From positions 150,490 through 214,489 of the forward strand of contig NZ_SDMQ01000003.1 of the NCBI RefSeq assembly GCF_004324755.1: a DNA stretch of 64,000 nucleotides, read 5' to 3'. Source of the stretch: Propioniciclava sinopodophylli. GTDB taxonomy: Bacteria; Actinomycetota; Actinomycetes; Propionibacteriales; Propionibacteriaceae. A program made the translations under genes and the position numbers. Numbering within the stretch: position 1 is the first letter of the stretch; every line of letters starts with the position of its first letter. Under the pieces are notes generated by a model. It had not been told where the DNA came from. It did not search any database and saw nothing but the letters and a program-made list of their open reading frames with translations. This document shows positions 8,657 through 17,263 of the stretch, in pieces.

Positions 8657-8764
8657 TTGGTCTCCGCAACCAAGCAACCTGATGAAACCCTGAGAGCTGG
8701 TTTGCGATTTTCTCAGACTACACGGACACTTGAAGGGAAGAGTTCCGCACGTCAGGAGAAACCC

Positions 8765-9712
8765 TTGCCCATCTCGACCAAGCTCGTCGCCGTCTTCGCC
8801 AGCGCGGCTGTGCTGGCCACCGGGGCCGGCGTCGCCATCGGCGCCACCCAGAGCCAGCCCACCCCCGTCGCAGCCGCCGTCGCAGCGCCCGTCCCCCTGA
8901 GCACCGAGGTCCGCGTCTGGGTCGACAACACCACCCACCTCGTCTCCCTGACGGAGCCCACCACGGAGGCCGCCCTCAAGGTCGCCGGCATCCACCTCGG
9001 CGTCCACGACCGCGTCTCCCCCGCGCTCACCGCGTCCCTCACCGTCGGCGACACGGTCACCGTGAACCGCGTGCAGGTGACCCAGGAGACGAAGACCGTC
9101 ACCCTCGAGTTCGCCAAGACTGAGGTGAAGGACTCCAAGCTCGCCAAGGGCGAGCGCAAGCTCAAGACCAAGGGCGTCAACGGCCTCCGCGAGGACGTCA
9201 TCGAGACTGTGACCGTGGACGGCGTGGTCGAGAGCACCACCACCGTGTCCGAGACCGTCACCAAGGAGCCGGTGCACCAGGTGACGCGCGTGGGCACCTA
9301 CGTGGCCCCGAAGGTCGTCTCGCGTTCGTCCGAGCGCACGGCCGAGCCCAAGAAGACGGCCGAGCCCAAGAAGACGGCGGAGCCGAAGAAGACGGCGGAG
9401 CCGAAGAAGACCACCGAGCCGAAGAAGACCACCGAGCCGGCCCCGGCCCCCCGCGGCGGTGAGATCAACCTGGCCCGCGCCGACATGTGGGATCGGATCG
9501 CCAAGTGCGAGTCCAGCGGCAATTGGTCGATCAATACCGGCAACGGCTACTACGGCGGACTCCAGTTCAACCTGGCCACGTGGCGCTCCGTGAACGGCCC
9601 CGACTTCGCGGCCTACCCGCACCAGGCCTCCCGCGCCGAGCAGATCACCGTTGCCAACCGCCTCTACGCCCTGCGCGGCCTGCAGCCCTGGGGCTGCCGC
9701 CACGCCGCCTGA
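8765..9712 (+). CDS. Resuscitation-promoting factor-like protein (DUF348-G5-Rpf)
   Basis: A 315-residue exported cell-wall hydrolase like RpfB. An N-terminal membrane/signal segment (residues 4-27) is followed by one DUF348-type domain (about 40-85), a G5 domain (to about 185), a linker with four TAEPKK units and one TTEPKK unit, and a C-terminal Rpf lysozyme-like domain with WDRIAKCESSGNW (catalytic Glu) and GYYGGLQFNLATWRSVNG. Mycobacterial RpfB has three DUF348 repeats; this protein has one. The TTG start at 8765 is chosen because AGGAGA lies five to six bases upstream. It would help peptidoglycan remodelling and exit from dormancy. Confidence 0.9.
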   Translation: MPISTKLVAVFASAAVLATGAGVAIGATQSQPTPVAAAVAAPVPLSTEVRVWVDNTTHLVSLTEPTTEAALKVAGIHLGVHDRVSPALTASLTVGDTVTVNRVQVTQETKTVTLEFAKTEVKDSKLAKGERKLKTKGVNGLREDVIETVTVDGVVESTTTVSETVTKEPVHQVTRVGTYVAPKVVSRSSERTAEPKKTAEPKKTAEPKKTAEPKKTTEPKKTTEPAPAPRGGEINLARADMWDRIAKCESSGNWSINTGNGYYGGLQFNLATWRSVNGPDFAAYPHQASRAEQITVANRLYALRGLQPWGCRHAA

Positions 9713-9735
9713 GGCACAGCACACCCACTCCCAAC

Positions 9736-9768
9736 CACGGCCCCGCGAGCTCAGCTCGCGGGGCCGTG
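9736..9768 (+). terminator. Terminator of the rpf-like gene
   Basis: Perfect 15-bp stem (CACGGCCCCGCGAGC / GCTCGCGGGGCCGTG) with loop TCA, 24 bases after the stop codon. Confidence 0.8.
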
Positions 9769-9815
9769 TGGCGTCCTGAGGTCCTGCGGTGCGCGCAGAG
9801 CCTCGCAACCCCGAC

Positions 9816-9897
9816 GCCGAGGGCTTGCCTCCAACCCGCCGAGGGCTTGCCTCCAGCCCGCCGAGGGCTTGCCTCCAACCCGCCGAGGGCTTGCCCC
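9816..9897 (+). repeat. Intergenic 22-bp tandem repeat, array D
   Basis: Four units start at 9816, 9838, 9860 and 9882, each opening GCCGAGGGCTTGCC and most continuing TCCAACCC (one has AGCCC). The last unit diverges after GCTTGCC. Directly adjacent to array B. Confidence 0.85.
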
Positions 9898-9905
9898 CTC
9901 TCCAC

Positions 9906-9986
9906 ACCGGGGCTCTCGGCACCCAAACCCGGGGCTCTCGGCACCCAAACCCGGGGCTCTCGGCACCCAAACCCGGGGCTCTCGGC
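9906..9986 (-). repeat. Intergenic 22-bp tandem repeat, array B
   Basis: On the minus strand four units begin at 9986, 9964, 9942 and 9920; three are identical and open GCCGAGAGCCCCGGGTTTG. The unit is nearly the one in array A at 7.7 kb but inverted. Arrays D and B fill most of the space between the rpf-like and rplQ terminators. Confidence 0.85.
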
Positions 9987-10008
9987 GGGTGGGGGCGGGG
10001 ACGCAGAA

Positions 10009-10036
10009 GCGCCCGGCCCCAAAGGGGACCGGGCGC
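10009..10036 (-). terminator. Terminator of the alpha operon (rplQ)
   Basis: Stem GCGCCCGG / CCGGGCGC extended by CCCC/GGGG around an AAA loop with one bulged A, downstream of the rplQ stop. Confidence 0.7.
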
Positions 10037-10058
10037 TCGTCTGTGTCGGAGGCGAGGC

Positions 10059-10679
10059 TCAGGCCTCCTTGCGCTGCGCGGCGGCCTCGGTCTCGGCGGC
10101 CTCGGTCTCGGCGGCCTCGGTCTCGGCGGCCTCGGTCTCGACGGCGTCAGCGGCGACGGGGGTGCCCTCGTCGGTCAGGACGATGTCCTCGGAGGCCTCG
10201 ACCTCGGGGTCGACGACGTCGTCCTTGGCCGGCTTGGTGACCTTGGCGGCGGGCTTGCTGGACGCCTTGGGCGCGGCCTTGGTGCCGGTCGTCTTCGCCT
10301 TGGCCTTGCGGGACTCCTCGACCGTCTCGCCGACGATCTCGATGACGGCCATGGGGGCGTTGTCGCCCTGGCGGTTCCCGATCTTGGTGATGCGGGTGTA
10401 ACCACCGTCACGGTCGGCCATCTTCGGGGCGATCTCGGTGAACAGGACGTGCACGACGCCCTTGTCCGTGATCGTCTTCAGCACGATGCGTCGGTTGTGC
10501 AGGTCGCCGCGCTTGGCCTTGGTGATCAGCTTCTCAGCCAGGGGGCGGACGCGCTTGGCCTTGGTCTCGGTCGTGGTGATCCGGCCGTGCTCGAACAGCT
10601 GGCTGGCGAGGTTCGCCAGGAGCATCCGCTCGTGGGTCGGGCTGCCACCGAGACGGGGACCCTTCGTGGGCTTGGGCAT
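10059..10679 (-). CDS. rplQ: 50S ribosomal protein L17
   Basis: Large-subunit protein near the exit tunnel. The 206-residue product starts [19 protein letters not shown] and has the L17 core through about residue 125. The remaining 80 residues are an Ala/Lys- then acid-rich extension ending in four ETEAA units encoded by a 15-bp tandem repeat, an extension style seen in actinobacterial L17. ATG 10679 follows AGGAG. Last gene of the alpha operon, 19 bases after rpoA. Confidence 0.95.
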   Translation of the reverse strand: MPKPTKGPRLGGSPTHERMLLANLASQLFEHGRITTTETKAKRVRPLAEKLITKAKRGDLHNRRIVLKTITDKGVVHVLFTEIAPKMADRDGGYTRITKIGNRQGDNAPMAVIEIVGETVEESRKAKAKTTGTKAAPKASSKPAAKVTKPAKDDVVDPEVEASEDIVLTDEGTPVAADAVETEAAETEAAETEAAETEAAAQRKEA

Positions 10680-10698
10680 TCTTGGGTTCTCCTGGTTC

Positions 10699-11712
10699 TC
10701 AGAACTGGTCGTTGTCGTCGTCGAAGTCGGCATCCTCGTCGTAGCTGCCCAGGGCTGCCAGCGGGTCGAAGCCGGGGGCGCTGTCCTTCAGGGCCAGGCC
10801 CATCTCGTGGAGACGGAGCTTGACCTCCTCGATGGACTTGGAGCCGAAGTTGCGGATGTCGAGGAGGTCCTGCTCGGAGCGGGAGACCAGCTCGGACACG
10901 GTGTGGATGCCCTCGCGCTTGAGGCAGTTGTAGCTGCGCATCGTGAGCTTGAGCTCCTCGACCGGCAGGGCCAGGTCGGCGGCGTACTGCTCGTCGACCG
11001 GCGAAGGGCCGATCTCGATGCCCTCGGCCTCGACGTTGAGCTCACGGGCCAGGCCGAAGAGCTCCACCAGCGTCTTGCCGGCGGACGCCACGGCGTCGCG
11101 CGGGCTGATCGCCGGCTTGGTCTCGACGTCGACGATGAGGCGGTCGAAGTCGGTGCGCTGCTCGACACGGGTGGCCTCGACCTTGTAGGTGACCCTCAGC
11201 ACGGGGCTGTAGATCGAGTCGACCGGGATGCGGCCGATCTCGGAGTCGACGCTCTTGTTCTGGGCCGCGGACACGTAGCCACGGCCGCGCTCGACGACGA
11301 GCTCCATGTCGATCTTGCCGGACGCGTTGAGCGTGGCGATGTGCATCTCGGGGTTGTGGATCTCCACACCGGCGGGCGGGGCGATGTCGGCAGCCGTGAC
11401 GGCGCCGGCGCCGGCCTTGCGCAGGTACATGACCACGGGCTCGTCCTCCTCGGAGGAGAGCACGAGCTTCTTGACGTTCAGGATGATTTCGGTGACGTCC
11501 TCGACCACGCCCGGGAGCGTGGTGAACTCGTGCTGGTTGCCCTCGATCTTGATGCTGGTCACGGCCGCGCCCGGGATGGACGACAGCAGCGTGCGCCGCA
11601 TGGAGTTGCCGAGCGTGTAGCCGAAGCCGGGCTCGAGCGGCTCGATGACGAAGCGCGACCGGGTGTCGGAGACGACGTCCTCGGTCAGCGTCGGGCGCTG
11701 TGCGATGAGCAT
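10699..11712 (-). CDS. rpoA: DNA-directed RNA polymerase subunit alpha
   Basis: Assembly platform of RNA polymerase and contact point for activators. The 337-residue protein begins [12 protein letters not shown], carries the N-terminal dimerisation domain ([20 protein letters not shown]) and the C-terminal DNA-binding domain ([19 protein letters not shown] motif, here [17 protein letters not shown], and [14 protein letters not shown]). It ends in an acidic tail. GAGAGGA lies upstream of ATG 11712; in-frame ATG 11727 has less support. Confidence 0.97.
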   Translation of the reverse strand: MLIAQRPTLTEDVVSDTRSRFVIEPLEPGFGYTLGNSMRRTLLSSIPGAAVTSIKIEGNQHEFTTLPGVVEDVTEIILNVKKLVLSSEEDEPVVMYLRKAGAGAVTAADIAPPAGVEIHNPEMHIATLNASGKIDMELVVERGRGYVSAAQNKSVDSEIGRIPVDSIYSPVLRVTYKVEATRVEQRTDFDRLIVDVETKPAISPRDAVASAGKTLVELFGLARELNVEAEGIEIGPSPVDEQYAADLALPVEELKLTMRSYNCLKREGIHTVSELVSRSEQDLLDIRNFGSKSIEEVKLRLHEMGLALKDSAPGFDPLAALGSYDEDADFDDDNDQF

Positions 11713-11799
11713 GTTGTTCCTCTCCACCGCCCACTATTTGACGGTGTTCTGCGGGCTCGGCACCGTGCCGGGCCCCTTGTGTTGCTGGGAAACCGCGCA

Positions 11800-11835
11800 A
11801 GGCGTCCGTGGGGTGTTTCCACCTCACGGACGCCT
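11800..11835 (-). terminator. Hairpin between rpsD and rpoA
   Basis: An 11-bp stem (AGGCGTCCGTG and its complement) lies eight bases after the rpsD stop, in the 130-base gap before rpoA. It may partly terminate transcription or stabilise the upstream mRNA. Confidence 0.55.
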
Positions 11836-11842
11836 GACGGGG

Positions 11843-12448
11843 TCACTTCGAGTAGAGCTCGACGATCAGCTGCTCGGCGACGTCGACCACGATCTGCTCG
11901 CGCGTGGGCAGCTGGTGCACCAGGATGCGCATGCGGTTCGGGCGGACGGTGAGCCACGCCGGGACGACGCGCTCGTGGTGCGTCTCGCGGGCGATGACGA
12001 ACACGTCGAGGTTCAGCGACTTCGGCTTGACGTCGATGATGTCGTACGGCGTCACGCGGTAGCTCGGGATGTTGACCTTCTTGCCGTTGACCAGGAAGTG
12101 GCCGTGGACGACGAGCTGGCGGGCCTGGCGGCGCGTGGAGGCGAAGCCGGAGCGGTAGATCACGTTGTCCAGACGGGACTCCAGGATCTGCAGCAGGATC
12201 TCGCCGGTCTTGCCGGGCTTGCGCACGGCCTCCTCGTAGTAACGGCGGAACTGCTTCTCGAGGACGCCGTAGGCGAAACGCGCCTTCTGCTTCTCGCGGA
12301 GCTGGAGCAGGTACTCCGACTCCTTGATGCGGCCGCGGCCGTGCATGCCGGGCGGGTAGGAACGGCGCTCGAACGCCTTGTCGCCACCGACGAGGTCAGT
12401 GCCGAGTCGACGCGACTTGCGGGTGATGGGTCCGGTGTAACGGGCCAT
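11843..12448 (-). CDS. rpsD: 30S ribosomal protein S4
   Basis: Primary 16S rRNA-binding protein that nucleates the 30S body. The 201-residue protein begins MARYTGPITRKSRRLG, has the S4 RNA-binding motif around RLDNVIYRSGFASTRRQARQ and ends QLIVELYSK. The N-terminal zinc cysteines of some S4 proteins are absent. Alpha operon, 32 bases after rpsK. Confidence 0.97.
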   Translation of the reverse strand: MARYTGPITRKSRRLGTDLVGGDKAFERRSYPPGMHGRGRIKESEYLLQLREKQKARFAYGVLEKQFRRYYEEAVRKPGKTGEILLQILESRLDNVIYRSGFASTRRQARQLVVHGHFLVNGKKVNIPSYRVTPYDIIDVKPKSLNLDVFVIARETHHERVVPAWLTVRPNRMRILVHQLPTREQIVVDVAEQLIVELYSK

Positions 12449-12480
12449 GGTTCTTCAGTCTCTCTTTCTTCGGCTCGGGC

Positions 12481-12903
12481 TCAGACGCGACGGCGCTTGG
12501 GCGGACGGCAGCCGTTGTGCGGCACGGGGGTCACGTCGGAGATCGGGCCGATCTCCAGGCCCAGCGCGCCGAGCGAACGGATGGCGGTCTCGCGGCCGGA
12601 GCCGGGGCCCTTGACGAAGACATCCACGCGCTTCATGCCATGGTCCATGGCGCGGCGACCCGCGGCCTCGGCGGCCATCTGCGCGGCGAACGGCGTCGAC
12701 TTGCGGGAGCCCTTGAAGCCGACGGTGCCGGCGGACGCCCACGAGATCACGGCACCGGTCGGGTCCGTGATCGAGATGATGGTGTTGTTGAACGTGCTCT
12801 TGATGTGGGCCTGCCCGGAGACGATGTTCTTCTTCTCCTTGCGGCGGACCTTGCCCTTCGCCGCGGCGGCGGCCTGAGCCTTGGTACGGCCTGCTTGTGC
12901 CAT
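12481..12903 (-). CDS. rpsK: 30S ribosomal protein S11
   Basis: Platform protein near the mRNA exit. The 140-residue protein has an Ala/Lys-rich start, then [22 protein letters not shown] and ends [12 protein letters not shown], the invariant S11 tail. Start ATG 12903. Alpha operon between rpsM and rpsD. Confidence 0.97.
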   Translation of the reverse strand: MAQAGRTKAQAAAAAKGKVRRKEKKNIVSGQAHIKSTFNNTIISITDPTGAVISWASAGTVGFKGSRKSTPFAAQMAAEAAGRRAMDHGMKRVDVFVKGPGSGRETAIRSLGALGLEIGPISDVTPVPHNGCRPPKRRRV

Positions 12904-12935
12904 GTGTCAGTTCTCCTGGTCTATCAAGGGCCGCG

Positions 12936-13310
12936 TCAGCGGACCTTCTTCTTGCCGGCGACAGCCTTCTTCTTGCCCTTGCGCGTACGAGCGTTGGTCT
13001 TCGTGCGCTGTCCGTGGACCGGGAGGCCCATGCGGTGGCGGCGGCCCTGGTAGGAGCCGATCTCGATCTTGCGGCGGATGTCCGCGGCGACGGTACGACG
13101 GAGGTCACCCTCGGTCTCGTAGTTCGCCTCGATGAAGTCACGCATCGCGACGAGCTGCTCGTCGGTCAGGTCCTTCACGCGGACGTCGCCGCTGACGCCG
13201 GTGGCGGCCAGGATCTCCTTGGCGCGGGTGCGGCCGATGCCAAAGATGTAGGTGAGGCCGATCTCCAGACGCTTCTCGCGCGGAAGATCGACACCGATGA
13301 GACGTGCCAT
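12936..13310 (-). CDS. rpsM: 30S ribosomal protein S13
   Basis: Head protein contacting the P-site tRNA and L5. The 124-residue protein begins [16 protein letters not shown] and contains [14 protein letters not shown] and [18 protein letters not shown]. It is separated from rpmJ by an unusually long 226-base gap. Confidence 0.97.
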   Translation of the reverse strand: MARLIGVDLPREKRLEIGLTYIFGIGRTRAKEILAATGVSGDVRVKDLTDEQLVAMRDFIEANYETEGDLRRTVAADIRRKIEIGSYQGRRHRMGLPVHGQRTKTNARTRKGKKKAVAGKKKVR

Positions 13311-13536
13311 CAGGCGATTCCTTTCGATGTACGACCCGTGGGTCGCGAAGGTGTGTGGCGTGCGGCGTCCCGTGCGCCTGAGCGCGGGCCTCGGCCTTCG
13401 TCCGAGGGTGGATCCGACGGGGCTGGCGTGCGGACCGCGAAGGGTCCGCGCCTCGACGGGTGTGCCGTCACGTTCTTCTCTTGTGTTGGAGGGGCTCCAA
13501 CGGTGATCGTGTCCCTCCGGCCCTGCAGCGGGGGCG
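13311..13536 (-). other. Intergenic region between rpmJ and rpsM with two hairpins
   Basis: Contains two perfect short inverted repeats, GTTGGAG/CTCCAAC around 13484-13500 and GCGGACC/GGTCCGC around 13430-13449. They could form an attenuator or regulatory leader of rpsM; I see no open reading frame or clear promoter. Confidence 0.35.
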
Positions 13537-13650
13537 TCAGCCCTGGCGCTGCTTGTGGCGCGGGTTCTCGCAGATCACCATCACGCGACCATGCCGGCGG
13601 ATCACCTTGCACTTGTCGCAGATCCTCTTGACGCTCGGCTGAACCTTCAT
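13537..13650 (-). CDS. rpmJ: 50S ribosomal protein L36
   Basis: A 37-residue zinc-ribbon ribosomal protein read directly from the sequence: [20 protein letters not shown] at the N-terminus, with zinc ligands Cys11, Cys14, Cys27 and His32, ending KQRQG. This is the zinc-binding (C+) form. It lies 75 bases after infA in the alpha operon. Confidence 0.95.
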   Translation of the reverse strand: MKVQPSVKRICDKCKVIRRHGRVMVICENPRHKQRQG

Positions 13651-13725
13651 CGAGCTACTTTCTTGACTTGCGCCGGGCACAGGGACGTCCCTGGACCGAC
13701 TGGATGGATACTTCGAGAACGACGG

Positions 13726-13947
13726 TCACTTGTGCCGGTAGACGATGCGTCCGCGCGTGAGGTCGTACGGTGACAACTCCACGACGACCCGGTCGCTCGG
13801 CAGGATGCGGATGTAGTGCTGCCGCATCTTGCCGCTGATGGTCGCCAGTACGCGGTGCCCGTTGGTCAGCTCAACGCGGAACATGGCGTTGGGCAGAGCT
13901 TCGACGACGGAGCCCTCCATCTCGAGGGCGCCTTCCTTCTTGGCCAT
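13726..13947 (-). CDS. infA: Translation initiation factor IF-1
   Basis: Binds the A site during initiation. The 73-residue S1-fold protein begins [20 protein letters not shown] and contains [21 protein letters not shown]. First gene of the alpha operon; AGGAGAT lies just before ATG 13947. Confidence 0.97.
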   Translation of the reverse strand: MAKKEGALEMEGSVVEALPNAMFRVELTNGHRVLATISGKMRQHYIRILPSDRVVVELSPYDLTRGRIVYRHK

Positions 13948-13999
13948 GATCTCCTAAGGGAACGCTTCGCCACCTGAGGACACAGGTGACCGACGTCCC

Positions 14000-14029
14000 A
14001 TGCTACTCCACAGCCGCAGACTCGCCCAA
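14000..14029 (-). promoter_or_regulatory. Promoter of the alpha operon
   Basis: TTGGGC (14024-14029) and TAGCAT (14000-14005) on the minus strand, 18 bases apart, about 50 bases before infA. A CACCTG/CAGGTG hairpin lies in the leader. Confidence 0.55.
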
Positions 14030-14049
14030 ATCCCCCGGAGGGGTCGCGA

Positions 14050-14421
14050 TCAGAGCAGGAGCGCGAGCACGACGACCAGCAGCAGCAACGCTGCGACGAC
14101 GCCGCCGGCGATGACCTTGGCCACCAGGGCACCACTGGGCTGGATTGGCTCCGACAGCTCCCCCGGACGCCCCACCCCCTGCTCGACGATCGCGGGGACG
14201 TCGTGGGTCGCGACGCCCGGCACGGCTTCGACGACGGGGACGACCTCGCCCAGCGTTGTCGCGCCGAACAGCGCATCCAGCAGGCGCGGGTAGTCGTCGG
14301 GCGACACCTCGCCGCGCTCGAACGCCGCATTGAGACGCTCGACGAGGCGGTTCCGCTCGTCGTCGGACAGGGGCGCGCCGGGGGTGGCCCGGTACTTCGA
14401 GGATCGCGGCAGCTCGGCCAT
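14050..14421 (-). CDS. DUF1707-like single-pass membrane protein
   Basis: A 123-residue protein. Residues 8-55 (KYRATPGAPLSDDERNRLVE and AFERGEVSPDDYPRLLDALFGATT) follow the DUF1707/SHOCT-like pattern common in actinobacterial membrane proteins of unknown function. Residues 100-123 are a very hydrophobic C-terminal membrane segment ending LLLLVVVLALLL. TAGGGT lies six bases before ATG 14421, indicating a leaderless transcript. Transcribed toward infA but from its own promoter. Confidence 0.75.
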   Translation of the reverse strand: MAELPRSSKYRATPGAPLSDDERNRLVERLNAAFERGEVSPDDYPRLLDALFGATTLGEVVPVVEAVPGVATHDVPAIVEQGVGRPGELSEPIQPSGALVAKVIAGGVVAALLLLVVVLALLL

Positions 14422-14555
14422 GCCTCCACCCTAGCCGCACCCCCGGACGCCGCCGGTTGAGATCGGCGTTCCGGCGGCCCCGCCGCTGGATATCGTGGCC
14501 CGGTCCGCTCCGGCCCCCTGTGCGCCGGGGCCCGGGAGTGAAGGAAGAACCCATC

Positions 14556-15569
14556 GTGAAGCGCAACCCCGTCATCGTCGTCGCGGGCCTCGTCGCCGCC
14601 CTGTCGCTGGCCGTCACCGGCTGCGCCTCGGGCGCCCCGGCCACGTCCGCCCCGGCGTCCACCGCCGGCACGTCGGCAGCCCCTGCCGCCGACCGCGAGT
14701 ACAAGATCGGCATCTCGCAGTACGTCTCCCACGCGTCGCTGGACGCCGCGCGCGACGGCTTCAAGGAGGCCCTCGCCGACGCGGGCCTCAAGGTCACCTA
14801 CGACGAGAAGAACGCCCAGACGGATGCCGCGACCAACACCACGATCGCGACCACGTTCGCCTCGGCCGACCTCGACCTCGTGCTCGCCATCGCGACCCCG
14901 TCGGCGCAGGCCGCCGCGCAGGCCATCGCCGACACCCCGGTCCTGTTCACCGCCGTCACCGACCCGGTCGCCGCCAAGCTCGTGGCGTCCGCGGATGCCC
15001 CCGGCGCCAACGTGACCGGCACGTCCGACATGAACCCGGTTGCCGAGCAGATCGCCCTGATCAAGAAGCTCAAGCCGGAGGCCAGGACGGTCGGCATCAT
15101 CTACAGCTCAGGTGAGGTCAACTCCGAGGTGCAGGTCGCCGCCGCGAAGGAGGCCGCCGCGAAGGAGGGCCTGGAGGTCGTCGAGCGCACGATCACCACG
15201 ACCGCCGAGGTGCAGCAGGCCGCCAACGCCCTGGAGGTCGACGCGATCTACGTGCCGACCGACAACAACGTCGTCTCGGCCCTCGAGTCCGTCGTCCAGG
15301 TCGCCGAGACCAAGCAGATTCCGCTGGTCGTCGGCGAGGGCGACTCGGTCGCCAAGGGCGGCATCATCACCTACGGCCTCGACTACACCAAGCTCGGCTA
15401 CCAGACCGGCGAGATGGCCATCAAGGTGCTCAAGGGCGAGGCGCAGCCGGCGACCATGCCCGTCGAGACCCTCAAGGACCTCAAGGTGTACGTGAACAAG
15501 GCCGCCGCCGAGCGCATGGGCATCACCGTCCCCGCCGACCTGCTCGACGGCGCCGAGGTCGTCGGCTGA
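14556..15569 (+). CDS. ABC transporter substrate-binding lipoprotein (ABC_sub_bind/TrpX type)
   Basis: A 337-residue surface lipoprotein; the lipobox LAVTGC puts the lipidated cysteine at residue 23, followed by an Ala/Ser/Thr-rich linker. The mature domain has KIGISQYVSHASLDAARDGF, FTAVTDPVAAKL, GTSDMNPVAEQIALIKKLKP and GIIYSSGEVNS, the signature of the ABC_sub_bind family whose characterised pneumococcal member is linked to tryptophan uptake. The substrate here is unproven. GTG 14556 follows AAGGAAG. First gene of a binding protein-permease-ATPase operon. Confidence 0.88.
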   Translation: MKRNPVIVVAGLVAALSLAVTGCASGAPATSAPASTAGTSAAPAADREYKIGISQYVSHASLDAARDGFKEALADAGLKVTYDEKNAQTDAATNTTIATTFASADLDLVLAIATPSAQAAAQAIADTPVLFTAVTDPVAAKLVASADAPGANVTGTSDMNPVAEQIALIKKLKPEARTVGIIYSSGEVNSEVQVAAAKEAAAKEGLEVVERTITTTAEVQQAANALEVDAIYVPTDNNVVSALESVVQVAETKQIPLVVGEGDSVAKGGIITYGLDYTKLGYQTGEMAIKVLKGEAQPATMPVETLKDLKVYVNKAAAERMGITVPADLLDGAEVVG

Positions 15570-15573
15570 CCTC

Positions 15574-16485
15574 ATGCTCTCCGCTCTTGACCTGGGCCTG
15601 ATCTACGGCCTGATGGCGCTCGGGGTCTACCTCACGTTCCGCGTGCTGGACTTCCCCGACCTGACCGTCGACGGCAGCTTCACGACCGGAGCTGCCGTCG
15701 CGGCGTCCCTCATCATCGCCGGCCAGTCGCCGTGGATCGCCACGGCGGCCGGCGCGGCAGCGGGCGCCGTAGCGGGCCTGGTCACGGGCTTGTTGCACAC
15801 CAAGGGGAGGATCAACCCGCTCCTGGCGGGGATCCTCACCCAGATCGCGCTCTACTCCATCAACCTGCGCATCATGGGGCGGGCCAACTTGCCCCTGCTG
15901 CGCACCGACACCCTGCTGTCCGGCCTGCGGGACGACCGTGTGCTCGGCACGTGGGCGTCCGTCGGCATCTTCGCCCTTGTGGTGTTCGCGTTCATGCTCG
16001 CGCTGGACTGGTTCCTCAACACCGACCTCGGGCTGGCGCTTCAGGCCACCGGCGACAACGAGCGGATGATCCGCGCCCAGGGCGTCTCCACCGACAACAC
16101 CAAGATCCTCGGTCTGAGCCTCTCCAACGCGCTCGTAGCGCTCGCGGGCGGCCTCATCGCCCAGTACCAGGGCTTCGCCGACATCGGCATGGGCATCGGC
16201 CTCATCGTGGCCGGCCTGGCCTCGGTCATCATCGGGCAGGCGGTCATCCCGGGCCGCCGGTTCATCTTCGCGACGCTGGCGGTGGTGGTCGGCTCGGTCG
16301 TCTACCGCATCGTCATCCAGCTGGCCCTGACCGCGGGCGCCGACCCGAACGACATGAAGCTCATCTCGGCGCTCCTCGTGATCGCCGCGCTCCTGCTGCC
16401 CCGGCTCGCCGTCTTCCGGCGCCTGCGGGCCAGACGGCGGGAGCGGCTGATGGCCGCCGCAGAGACGGGAGAGGCCCGTGCTTGA
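15574..16485 (+). CDS. ABC transporter permease (TrpY type)
   Basis: A 303-residue membrane protein with about eight to nine hydrophobic segments, of the branched-chain/ribose-like permease fold. Motifs such as RVLDFPDLTVDGSFTTGAAV and LKAxG-like ALQATGDNERMIRAQGV are typical of permeases paired with ABC_sub_bind proteins. It starts four bases after the binding-protein stop and overlaps the ATPase start by eight bases. Confidence 0.88.
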   Translation: MLSALDLGLIYGLMALGVYLTFRVLDFPDLTVDGSFTTGAAVAASLIIAGQSPWIATAAGAAAGAVAGLVTGLLHTKGRINPLLAGILTQIALYSINLRIMGRANLPLLRTDTLLSGLRDDRVLGTWASVGIFALVVFAFMLALDWFLNTDLGLALQATGDNERMIRAQGVSTDNTKILGLSLSNALVALAGGLIAQYQGFADIGMGIGLIVAGLASVIIGQAVIPGRRFIFATLAVVVGSVVYRIVIQLALTAGADPNDMKLISALLVIAALLLPRLAVFRRLRARRRERLMAAAETGEARA

Positions 16486-17263
16486 GGTCCGCAACCTGCG
16501 CAAGATCTTCTTCCAGCACACGCCGAACGAGAAGGTCGCCCTCGACGGTGTCGACCTGACCCTGGCCGAGGGCGACTTCGTCACGGTCATCGGCTCGAAC
16601 GGCGCCGGCAAGTCGACGCTGCTGAACCTGGTGGCCGGCGAGTTCCGCCCCGAGGCGGGCACCGTCCACATCGACGGGGTGGACGTCACGAAGATGCCCG
16701 TGCACAAGGTGGCCCGCTGGGTCGGCCGCGTCTTCCAGGACCCGATGGCCGGCACCACCCCGAACGGCACCATCGAGCAGAACCTGGCCATGGCGTTCGC
16801 CCGCGGGAAGACGCGCGGCCTGCGCACCGGCGTGACCCGCGCCAAGCGCGAGCTGTTCCGCGAGGAGCTGGCCAGCCTCGAACTCGGCCTGGAGAACCGT
16901 CTGCGCACCGACGTCGGCCTGCTCTCGGGCGGTCAGCGCCAGGCGCTCTCGCTGCTGATGGCCACGTTCAGCGGCCCCAAGATCCTGTTGCTGGACGAGC
17001 ACACCGCCGCCCTCGACCCCGCCCGCGCGGCGCTCGTCACGCGGCTGACGGACGAGGCGGTAGCCCGGCACGGCCTGACGACGCTCATGGTGACCCACAA
17101 CATGCACCAGGCGCTGTCCATGGGCAACCGGCTGATCATGATGCACGAGGGCCGGATCATCTACGACCTCGCCGGGGAGGACAAGAAGAAGGCCACCACG
17201 GACGACCTCCTCCACGAGTTCGCCAAGCTCAAGGCCGTGTCCGACCGGACGCTGCTCGCCTAG
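16478..17263 (+). CDS. ABC transporter ATP-binding protein (TrpZ type)
   Basis: The 261-residue ATPase energises the upstream permease. Walker A is GSNGAGKST (about residues 39-47), the signature is LSGGQRQALSLLMA, and Walker B is ILLLDEHTAALDP, followed by the VTHNMHQA switch histidine. The TAG stop is shared in sequence with fhs on the other strand: CTAG at 17260-17263 gives both stops. Confidence 0.92.
   Translation: MLEVRNLRKIFFQHTPNEKVALDGVDLTLAEGDFVTVIGSNGAGKSTLLNLVAGEFRPEAGTVHIDGVDVTKMPVHKVARWVGRVFQDPMAGTTPNGTIEQNLAMAFARGKTRGLRTGVTRAKRELFREELASLELGLENRLRTDVGLLSGGQRQALSLLMATFSGPKILLLDEHTAALDPARAALVTRLTDEAVARHGLTTLMVTHNMHQALSMGNRLIMMHEGRIIYDLAGEDKKKATTDDLLHEFAKLKAVSDRTLLA

Noticed and set aside
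8657..8764. c-di-AMP (ydaO) riboswitch upstream of the rpf-like gene
   Set aside because: Only about 108 bases lie between the sodA terminator and the start, and the characteristic conserved segments are not visible; only a small CTGAGA/TCTCAG pairing is seen.
9816..9986. Possible CRISPR array
   Set aside because: The units are tandem 22-bp repeats with no unique spacers, and no cas gene is in the window.
13311..13536. A missing small ribosomal gene between rpmJ and rpsM
   Set aside because: No frame gives a recognisable protein; the alpha operon is already complete.
14457..14496. Promoter TTGAGA/TATCGT before the ABC binding-protein gene
   Set aside because: The spacer would be 28 bases, too long for a standard sigma-70-type promoter.
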